Source of the DNA: Pseudodesulfovibrio sp.
Lineage (GTDB): Bacteria > Desulfobacterota > Desulfovibrionia > Desulfovibrionales > Desulfovibrionaceae
Length of the DNA stretch: 52,391 bases
Reading direction: 5' to 3'
Assembly (NCBI GenBank): GCA_016342345.1
Contig: JAEINO010000024.1
Coordinates: forward strand, 1-52,391
Positions 17,186 through 23,640 of the stretch are shown piece after piece. The first letter of the stretch is position 1; every line of letters begins with the position of its first letter. The notes under the pieces were generated by a model. The model ran no database searches. It worked only from the letters and a program-made list of their open reading frames with translations, and was not told the DNA's origin. The position numbers and the translations under genes were made by a program.

Positions 17186-17803
17186 TCACTTCAAGGGCCT
17201 TATTCGGTCGTCCGAACAACCGGAACCATCTCTGTCGGGAATTTGCTCTGTCAACTCGATGATGCCGGTCAGCATCGCTTGGACATGTTCCAGCCCTTGC
17301 TTGTCTACTTCATCTCGTAGATTGCAAATGAGCTTCGCATCATCCGTAGTCACCGGATATAGTCCTGTGACATCAAGTGCCAGTTTGTGTCCGACTGGAT
17401 GAATTCCAGAAATAGTCTGTATTTCTTTGTCGGAGTCCGCCAGAGCCAGTCCCGTACCCTGGACCGTTAGAAACTGCCCGTCATTCCTGCGAAGAATTTT
17501 CATTCCGTACATGACCACGCTATTGATAGGTACAATCCCAGTTAGTTTGTGGGGCCATGTATCCCCTTCATAAACTTGTTCATTGATAATGGACTCATAT
17601 TCATCAGATATCAGTACATCAACGCCCCCAGCCCTGAATGCTTTGCTTACGCCGTGTTTGACTCCTGCCCACACCTTGACGACTACGATGTCGTCTGCCC
17701 ATGTTGTTCCGCTTTCAAAAGTAATGCGGGGAACCAGCTGGATCACACTATCCTGTTGCTTTGAGGCATCTATAGGTGTCAAAATTTCCCTGATATTAAA
17801 CAT
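17186..17803 (-). CDS. Hypothetical protein, orphan
   Basis: 205 residues with a strong ribosome site (AAAAGGAGAGGGG) 3 to 10 bases before the ATG. The protein looks like a mostly beta-stranded globular domain followed by a helical tail (about 155-190). It has no signal peptide or membrane segment, and ends in a polar tail with SGCSDD. I do not recognise a family. It lies between the methyltransferase operon (270 bases away, same strand) and the tRNA-edge repeat, so it is probably cargo of the island. A relation to the defence genes is not shown. Confidence 0.6.
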   Translation of the reverse strand: MFNIREILTPIDASKQQDSVIQLVPRITFESGTTWADDIVVVKVWAGVKHGVSKAFRAGGVDVLISDEYESIINEQVYEGDTWPHKLTGIVPINSVVMYGMKILRRNDGQFLTVQGTGLALADSDKEIQTISGIHPVGHKLALDVTGLYPVTTDDAKLICNLRDEVDKQGLEHVQAMLTGIIELTEQIPDRDGSGCSDDRIRPLK

Positions 17804-17890
17804 TTCCCCTCTCCTTTTTTGTCAGTCAGATAGTAAAATGACATCATATCAAGGATGGATATTTCAACTGTTTACAACAATTTTTTAAAC

Positions 17891-17927
17891 GAGGATTTGA
17901 ACCTCCGATCTCTGCGTCTCGAACGCA
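17891..17927 (-). repeat. Copy of the tRNA-Pro 3' half (candidate attachment-site remnant)
   Basis: This 37-bp segment matches 18442-18478 of the intact tRNA-Pro gene at 35 of 37 positions in the same orientation. It covers the anticodon arm, variable loop and T arm but not the acceptor stem. The mismatches are at 17908 and 17919; the latter changes the anticodon position from CGG to CGA. Duplicated tRNA 3' halves are typical products of integrase-mediated insertion. Confidence 0.65.
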
Positions 17928-17990
17928 TGGGAAGATTTCATCATCAAGATAAACATCGCTTCGCTTCAATTTGTAGCATTCACCATTCAT
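17928..17990 (-). pseudogene. Possible tyrosine-integrase scrap abutting the tRNA fragment
   Basis: On the minus strand an ATG at 17990 opens a short frame reading NGECYKLKRSDVYLDDEI. This resembles the first catalytic box of phage-type tyrosine recombinases (R-x-GE-x2-x-LK-x-x-DVDLE), with the expected Arg replaced or lost. The frame then runs straight into the tRNA-Pro copy. No other integrase boxes are found, so if real it is a small deletion remnant. The match is short and judged by eye. Confidence 0.35.
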
Positions 17991-18111
17991 GGTTATGGCC
18001 CCTTTTAGAGAACCATACTCGATGGATGGCGGAGTCAACTTGGATTTTGGGTGCGTATAGTTCGTATAATGCCGAGCATATTCGCACCTTTTTCGCACCT
18101 CGCACCCCAAA

Positions 18112-18157
18112 AGAAAACCCCTCGCACCTCATGTTTTTGAGGAGCAAGGGGTTACTT
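18112..18157 (-). terminator. Terminator after tRNA-Leu
   Basis: On the minus strand AACCCCT (read from 18153) and AGGGGTT (to 18116) form the outer stem, with an inner CCTCA/TGAGG stem, followed by TTTTCTTTT. It begins 7 bases after the tRNA 3' end. Confidence 0.7.
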
Positions 18158-18160
18158 TTC

Positions 18161-18248
18161 TGGTGCCGGGAGCGGGACTTGAACCCGCATAACCACAAGG
18201 ATTGCAAGATTTTAAGTCTTGTGTGTCTACCAGTTCCACCATCCCGGC
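18161..18248 (-). tRNA. tRNA-Leu (UAA)
   Basis: 88 nt including encoded CCA. The acceptor stem GCCGGGA pairs with TCCCGGC. The anticodon stem is CAAGA/TCTTG around loop CTTAAAA with anticodon TAA. It has the long variable arm expected of class II tRNAs and a T arm with GGTTCAAGTCC. It has its own terminator downstream, and lies at the inner edge of the accessory region. Confidence 0.95.
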
Positions 18249-18385
18249 ACTTTACTATTACATCCACCGTTTTGGTGGTGTCTTTTAATATAAACCAGGT
18301 CTTTTAAGTACCTGGAATGAGGGGAGGCTCTGTGGAGGATCAGGGTGAAGGTTTGCGATAAATGGGGACAAAAAAAGGGGACAAA

Positions 18386-18420
18386 GAAAAAAGCACCTAC
18401 AGCTTCATGCTGTAAGTGCT
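18386..18420 (-). terminator. Terminator after tRNA-Pro
   Basis: On the minus strand GCACTTACAG (18419-18410) and CTGTAGGTGC (18402-18393) pair around a CATGAAG loop and are followed by TTTTTTC. It lies about 10 bases past the tRNA-Pro 3' end and separates it from tRNA-Leu. Confidence 0.8.
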
Positions 18421-18429
18421 TGATTTCTT

Positions 18430-18506
18430 TGGTCGGGATGAGAGGATTTGAACCTCCGGTCTCTGCGTCCCGAACGCAGCGCTCTACCAGACTGAGCCAC
18501 ATCCCG
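18430..18506 (-). tRNA. tRNA-Pro (CGG)
   Basis: 77 nt including encoded CCA. The acceptor stem CGGGATG pairs with CATCCCG. The anticodon arm CTGCG-TTCGGGA-CGCAG carries CGG at 18472-18470. The T arm holds GGTTCAAATCC. The 3' half is duplicated at 17891-17927, so this gene, or a relative, has served as an integration target. Confidence 0.95.
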
Positions 18507-19082
18507 ATTGCGTGAGAGGAGTGACTAGCTTACGGGTTTTAAAAAGGCAAGATAAAATTATATTTTTTATGCTAGGCGGGCGTGTTTAAATTTTTGTTTG
18601 TTCTTTGGTTATGGAGGCGTAAGCCTGTTTTTTGTCTGTCTTTGTTTATGTCATTTTATTGTTTGAGTTGGTGCTGTTAAAGGATTGAAGCCGACTCTGA
18701 ATAGATGAGCCGTGGGGTTGTAACAGGGATTGCTCTTGTGTGTAGTCGTTTTAATGCGTCCGTTTTTATATGAAATACTTTGCGACATTGAGTCATTTTG
18801 GATTGATAAATACGGTTGCTTTGTATGACACGAAGAGAACTTTTGGTTACGTAGAATTTGATTAGGGAACGTCCATCACGTGTCATATTTAATACGATTT
18901 TTGTCATGGATTCTATGCATTGTGTTTATTCCAAGATGATGGACAAAGGTATTAAATCCGCTTATCGTCCGGTATTGAATTTTATATTATAATTAATTTT
19001 CAAGGCTCATATCGGACTGTGGGTGCTCGCGATAATCCTGCACCAACCTGATTGTTGTGACGGGTCGAAAGGAGACGGATAC
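18507..19082. other. Intergenic region between tRNA-Pro and cheB
   Basis: 576 bases without a convincing gene. An open frame of 76 codons on the minus strand (18677-18907) has no ribosome site and an unconvincing composition. A TATAAT box at 18988-18993 lies about 90 bases before cheB without a good -35 partner. The chemotaxis operon promoter must be in this stretch. Confidence 0.5.
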
Positions 19083-20138
19083 GTGATCAAAGTTCTTGTC
19101 GTGGATGACTCCGCTTTCATGCGGAAAGCCATTAGCACGATGCTCGATAAAGATTCTGAGATTAAGGTGATAGGCGTTGCGCGTGATGGACAGGAAGGCC
19201 TGGACATGGTTCGCAAGTTTGATCCTGATGTCGTTACCATGGATATCGAGATGCCGAAGATGGATGGTTTGACCGCTCTTCGTCATATAATGATGGAATC
19301 ACCACGACCTGTGCTCATGGTTAGTTCCTTGACAACCGAAGGGGCCGAGGCAACCCTCAAGGCAATGGAGCTTGGAGCTGTTGACTTCATTCCCAAGCAA
19401 TTGTCCAAGGTTTCGCTTGATATTGTCAAGATAGAGAAAGATCTCATTGCCCGCGTCAAGGCTGTGGCTACGCGCAGAATGCGTCATGTCCACGCCCGGC
19501 CAGTTGCTTCTCGTGCGTCAGCCTTGGTTGGCCGAATGCCTTTTGTCCGACCTGGTGGCAGGCCTGTACGCGATGTTGTTGCTATTGGCGTTTCCACTGG
19601 AGGTCCGCCTGTGGTTCAGAAGATATTGTCTTCGCTTCCAGCCGATTTCCCGGCGAGTATCCTCATTGCCCAGCATATGCCAGCCTCATTTACCGGCCCT
19701 TTTGCCAAGCGACTCGATGGTGCCAGCAAGATTTCCGTCAAGGAAGCCGAGTCTGGGGATGTCCTGAAACCAGGACATGCCTTTGTAGCTCCTGGTGGCA
19801 AACACATCATTCTTGATCAAAAGGTCAGCAGGGTGGACGTGATTGTGACCGATATTCCCAAGGACGCCTTGTATAAACCTTCTGCCAACGTACTTATAAG
19901 TTCAATGGCCAAGGCCGTTGGCAAGCGCGGCCTTGGCGTCATTTTGACCGGGATGGGTAATGATGGTTGCGAAGGCGTGAGAGACCTTAAGAACAAGGGC
20001 GGACGAGCTTTGGCCCAAAGTGACTCGTCGTGTGTGGTTTATGGTATGCCCAAGGCAATTGTTGATGAGAATCTTGCCGATGAAATTATCAACAGTGATG
20101 ATATGGCTGAAGCCATCATGGCAAATTTATATAAATAA
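19083..20138 (+). CDS. cheB: CheB, chemotaxis response regulator and protein-glutamate methylesterase
   Basis: 351 residues from a GTG at 19083 with AAGGAG 8 bases upstream. An ATG-initiated extension to 19023 has no ribosome site and a non-receiver N-terminus. The receiver domain (1-120) has D8, D9 and phospho-acceptor D54 (TMDIEMPKMDG). The methylesterase domain (about 155-351) has the catalytic triad motifs GVSTGG, AQHMP and GMGNDG. It removes methyl groups from chemoreceptor glutamates when phosphorylated by CheA. First gene of an operon with the HEAT protein, cheR, cheY and cheA. Confidence 0.95.
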   Translation: MIKVLVVDDSAFMRKAISTMLDKDSEIKVIGVARDGQEGLDMVRKFDPDVVTMDIEMPKMDGLTALRHIMMESPRPVLMVSSLTTEGAEATLKAMELGAVDFIPKQLSKVSLDIVKIEKDLIARVKAVATRRMRHVHARPVASRASALVGRMPFVRPGGRPVRDVVAIGVSTGGPPVVQKILSSLPADFPASILIAQHMPASFTGPFAKRLDGASKISVKEAESGDVLKPGHAFVAPGGKHIILDQKVSRVDVIVTDIPKDALYKPSANVLISSMAKAVGKRGLGVILTGMGNDGCEGVRDLKNKGGRALAQSDSSCVVYGMPKAIVDENLADEIINSDDMAEAIMANLYK

Positions 20139-20185
20139 TTCAGGTAATGTGAGTAATGAAAATCCAAATGGGGAGGCCAGACCAG

Positions 20186-22123
20186 ATGGCGGATTGCACT
20201 GAATACTTGGCACTCCTGAAGAGTGATGACAAGGAAATAGTCCGTGAAGGGGCGTTTCGGGCGGGTGAAGACAACTGCATTGAAGCGGTAGGCTTGCTTG
20301 CGGAACTTTTGCAGACCAATCACTTGGGGATTCAGGAAGCTGCGGATAGCTCGCTACGCAAGATTGGCGGCAAGGAAACAGTCCGGGCGGTCCTGCCTCT
20401 TTTGCGTTCCGACGAGGCTCCTGTGCGCAATTTATCCATGGATATTTTGCGCGAGGTTGGAAATCAGGATTTGACGTCCCTTATTGCTCTGATCCATGAT
20501 GAAGACGCTGATATACGTATTTTTGTTTCCGATATTCTCGGGTCCACCAACAACGTGCTTGCGGTCGAACCCTTGTGCGAGGCCCTGCTGAAGGACCCCG
20601 AGGTTAATGTTCGCTATCAGGCTGCCGTCAGTCTAGGCGAGCTTGGCATGAGTGAAGCCGCACCATGCCTGAATAAGGCCATAGCGGATGAAGAGTGGGT
20701 GCAGTATTCGGTTATTGAAGCGTTGACCAAGATAGGTCATTCCAGTTCGGTTGATGCTTTGGTTAAGGCTTTGGACACTGCGTCCGACTTGGTCGTTTCC
20801 ATGATTATTGATTCTCTGGGAGAAATGGGTAACGTCAAGGCCGTCACCATGCTTCTTAAGCGTATTGATGAGTCGCCGACCGCTCTTCGCAACAAGATTG
20901 TCAAGGCCGTGGTCAAGATTCTCGGTGGCAAATCACTCACTTTGCTCAGTGCCGCAGAGCGGGAACGTTTCAGGCAGTATCTGTTGGTTGCACTCAAGGA
21001 TGAGGACGAAGGAATTCAGGATGCAGCCATTCAAGGGCTTGCCTATGTCGGAGGGGAAAAGGCTTCCTCGGGTATTCTTCAGATTGCCAGCACGCTTGAT
21101 CAGGATCGTGATCAGGAGCGGTTGGACCTCATTATTGGTTTTCTGGCTGAGATCGGCCTGACTGAAGCGTTCAAGGCCGGTCTTTTGGGTGACGATCAGG
21201 ATGTAGCCCGGGTGGCGGTTCAGACTCTTGCAAAAATTTCCCCGGATTCCCAAGACGACAGGCATGAAGTCTGCTCTGTTCTCATGGAAGCGTTCTGGCA
21301 GGTTGGTTTGCCTATTCAGCGGCAGATCGTCAGCGTTGCTTCCGTCACAGGTGAAGAGTATGCAAAAGACTTTTTCATCAAGGTTCTGGATGAGCATACA
21401 GATGGCACTGTCCTGAAAAGTGCCGTTTATCTGTTGGGTGAAAAACTCCGACTTGCGGAAGTGGTCGATAGGATTTTCCCGTTGCTGGATCATCAGTACG
21501 ATGATGTCAAGGAAGCAGCTCTTGAAGCCTGCATAGCCATTGGTGGACCTGAGGTTTTGAGGCATTTTGTAGAGATGTTCGCCAGTGAGCAACCTATTCA
21601 CCGGCTCATGTCCACCTATGCCTTGGGAAAGCTTGGTCCCATGGATAATACGGATATCCTTAAGCTGGCTCTGGAAGATGAGATTCCGGACATTCGCAAG
21701 GTGGCTGTTGAAGCCTTGGCTTCGGCTTGTGATGTCAGTGATGACTGGCGTCCTCTTGTCTTGGGCAAACTGAGTGATGAGAGCAAAGAGGTTCGATTGA
21801 CGGTCATAAAAATCATGGGGCAGTGTTTTGCTGATGATTTTGTGCCGTATTTGATCGATGCCCTCGGTGATGAGGATGATTGGGTTAAGATTCGTGCCAT
21901 GGATGCCCTTGGAGACCATAAGACTGTAGGGGCTGTGCCTCGGATGATAGGGATGTTGGAAAACCCGAACCGGTTTGTTGTCATGAAAGTTATAGAGGCT
22001 CTTGGTAATATCGGGGGGGCATCGGCATTTCGGGCCTTGCTTGAAATTACCAATAGTGACGAATATGAACTGGTCAGTGCGGCAGAAAGTGCCATTGCAA
22101 ATATTCAGGAATTCCAGGAGTAG
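20186..22123 (+). CDS. HEAT-repeat scaffold protein in the chemotaxis operon
   Basis: About 645 residues from the ATG at 20186, preferred because GGGGAGG lies 9 bases ahead; an in-frame ATG at 20156 has no comparable site. The protein is built almost entirely of ~31-residue helical repeats of the HEAT/PBS-lyase type, for example DALGDEDDWVKIRAMDALGD and similar units (LG..., A...L...D). There is no signal peptide or membrane segment. HEAT proteins of this kind are scaffolds. Its place between cheB and cheR suggests it acts in receptor adaptation or array organisation, but no activity can be read from the sequence. The stop precedes cheR by 8 bases. Confidence 0.85.
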   Translation: MADCTEYLALLKSDDKEIVREGAFRAGEDNCIEAVGLLAELLQTNHLGIQEAADSSLRKIGGKETVRAVLPLLRSDEAPVRNLSMDILREVGNQDLTSLIALIHDEDADIRIFVSDILGSTNNVLAVEPLCEALLKDPEVNVRYQAAVSLGELGMSEAAPCLNKAIADEEWVQYSVIEALTKIGHSSSVDALVKALDTASDLVVSMIIDSLGEMGNVKAVTMLLKRIDESPTALRNKIVKAVVKILGGKSLTLLSAAERERFRQYLLVALKDEDEGIQDAAIQGLAYVGGEKASSGILQIASTLDQDRDQERLDLIIGFLAEIGLTEAFKAGLLGDDQDVARVAVQTLAKISPDSQDDRHEVCSVLMEAFWQVGLPIQRQIVSVASVTGEEYAKDFFIKVLDEHTDGTVLKSAVYLLGEKLRLAEVVDRIFPLLDHQYDDVKEAALEACIAIGGPEVLRHFVEMFASEQPIHRLMSTYALGKLGPMDNTDILKLALEDEIPDIRKVAVEALASACDVSDDWRPLVLGKLSDESKEVRLTVIKIMGQCFADDFVPYLIDALGDEDDWVKIRAMDALGDHKTVGAVPRMIGMLENPNRFVVMKVIEALGNIGGASAFRALLEITNSDEYELVSAAESAIANIQEFQE

Positions 22124-22131
22124 TCGAGTCG

Positions 22132-23007
22132 ATGTCTTCGCTTTTTTCAAAGTCCATATCTCTTGGCAGGGAACTCAAGATCACTGATCAGGAATTCTCC
22201 AATTTACGGGATTTCATATACGCTCAATGTGGTATTTACATTGCGGATAACCGGAAATATTTGCTGGAAAACAGGCTTGGCAACAGGCTCAAGAAGCTTC
22301 ATCTGAAAAATTTTGATGAGTATTACAATTTCCTTCGGTTTGACGTAGCCAGGCCCTCTGAGATGAAAAAACTGTTCGAGGTCATTACGACCAACGAAAC
22401 GAGTTTTTATCGCAATCCTCCACAGTTGCAAGTTTTTCAGGACAAGGTTCTGGTTGAAGTCTTGCAGCAGTGCCGGAAGAAGGACAAGAAGATTCGTATC
22501 TGGTCAGCAGGCTGTTCGACTGGTGAGGAACCATACACGATTTCAATGATTATCCATGAAATGCTCAAATCGGAAATTGCAAATTGGGATATCAAGATTA
22601 CAGCCAATGATCTGTCTGAGCGCGTTCTTGAGTCTGCCCGCAAGGGGGTTTACAATGACTATACATTGCGAAGCACACCCAAGCCAATTGCCGAGCGTTA
22701 TTTTCATATGGACGATGGGACCAATACCATTAATTCGGAAGTCAAGAAGCTGGTGAGTTTCGGGCAGATCAATCTCAAGGACAGGATGCAGGTTAAGCGT
22801 GTTGAGCGGTCTCAGATTGTTTTTTGCCGAAATGTTATCATTTACTTTGATGACGCCATGAAAAAACAGGTTATCAGCTCTTATTATGACAATTTGCTTC
22901 CGGGTGGATATTTGATTATCGGGCATTCGGAGTCGTTGCATAATATTACGCGCGCTTTTAAGCCTATTCATTTTCCAGGGGCCATTATCTACAAAAAGGA
23001 AGAATAA
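22132..23007 (+). CDS. cheR: CheR, chemoreceptor glutamate O-methyltransferase
   Basis: 291 residues. The N-terminal CheR helical domain (about 15-75) precedes a Rossmann SAM-binding domain. Key motifs: TTNETSFYRNP (around 90-98), the SAM motif IWSAGCSTGEEPYTISM, and NDLSERVL. The C-terminal ends with VIFCRNVIIYFD and LIIGHSESL. It transfers methyl groups from SAM to receptor glutamates, opposing CheB. GGAG lies in the end of the HEAT gene. Confidence 0.95.
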   Translation: MSSLFSKSISLGRELKITDQEFSNLRDFIYAQCGIYIADNRKYLLENRLGNRLKKLHLKNFDEYYNFLRFDVARPSEMKKLFEVITTNETSFYRNPPQLQVFQDKVLVEVLQQCRKKDKKIRIWSAGCSTGEEPYTISMIIHEMLKSEIANWDIKITANDLSERVLESARKGVYNDYTLRSTPKPIAERYFHMDDGTNTINSEVKKLVSFGQINLKDRMQVKRVERSQIVFCRNVIIYFDDAMKKQVISSYYDNLLPGGYLIIGHSESLHNITRAFKPIHFPGAIIYKKEE

Positions 23008-23166
23008 CAGGCGTGTTGTGTTTTTTTTTGAGCAGTGATGCTCATGCCGTGACGGATTTGAAATCGATATGGGGTGTCCGGGCACTTGATGAAATAGACA
23101 AGTGGCTTTGCACTCAAGTGAATTTGATAAATTGGCTTTACCACGCTGGTGGCTAATGGAGGGAAC

Positions 23167-23535
23167 ATGCCTAAACATATTCTGATAGTGGACGATTCTA
23201 AGACTGTACGGAATCTTGTTGCCTTTATTATGAAAAAAGAAGGGTTCAAGGTAACGACCGCCGAAGATGGACTGGATGGCTTGGAAAAGCTCTACAGTGC
23301 CACGGAAGTGGATTTGATCGTCTCTGATGTTAATATGCCACGCATGGATGGCTTGACATTTATCAAGACTGTTCGTGAGCAGGAGGCCTACAGAGATATT
23401 CCAATCGTGGTTTTGTCCACTGAGGGTCAAGATCGTGATATTCAGACAGGGCTGACAGTTGGTGCGAATCTTTATATGATTAAACCGGCTCAGCCTGAAA
23501 AACTTGTGAGAAATGTTAAGATGCTGCTCGGATGA
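23167..23535 (+). CDS. cheY: CheY-type single-domain response regulator
   Basis: 122 residues, receiver domain only. IVDDSKTVR near the start, phospho-acceptor Asp in SDVNMPRMDG, Thr/Ser switch in VVLSTEG and Lys in MIKPAQP are all in place. The start is the ATG at 23167, directly after GGAGGG; a GTG at 23149 would place that site inside the gene. It sits between cheR and cheA and is the likely diffusible output of CheA to the flagellar switch or to another target. The 160 bases before it could hold a separate promoter. Confidence 0.9.
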   Translation: MPKHILIVDDSKTVRNLVAFIMKKEGFKVTTAEDGLDGLEKLYSATEVDLIVSDVNMPRMDGLTFIKTVREQEAYRDIPIVVLSTEGQDRDIQTGLTVGANLYMIKPAQPEKLVRNVKMLLG

Positions 23536-23640
23536 TGTCGGGCAGGTATATTTTGTTCAGAGAGTGTAGAATATAATTCAGGTGGCGAAAGTGAACCGGG
23601 TAATCCCCTTGTCGCATCTGTAACTGCCAGAGGAAAATAG

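Noticed and set aside
18295-18315. CCAGGT/ACCTGG inverted repeat between the two tRNA genes
   Set aside because: A 6-bp stem with a 9-base centre and no T run; it may be part of the tRNA-Leu promoter region but no function can be argued.
18677-18907. 76-codon minus-strand frame in the tRNA-Pro to cheB gap
   Set aside because: No ribosome site, no recognisable motif, and no conserved neighbour.
20933-22150. Long open frame on the minus strand opposite the HEAT gene (about 405 codons), and a similar one opposite cheA (24148-25305)
   Set aside because: They lie antisense to genes with strong family matches and have protein compositions typical of shadow frames.
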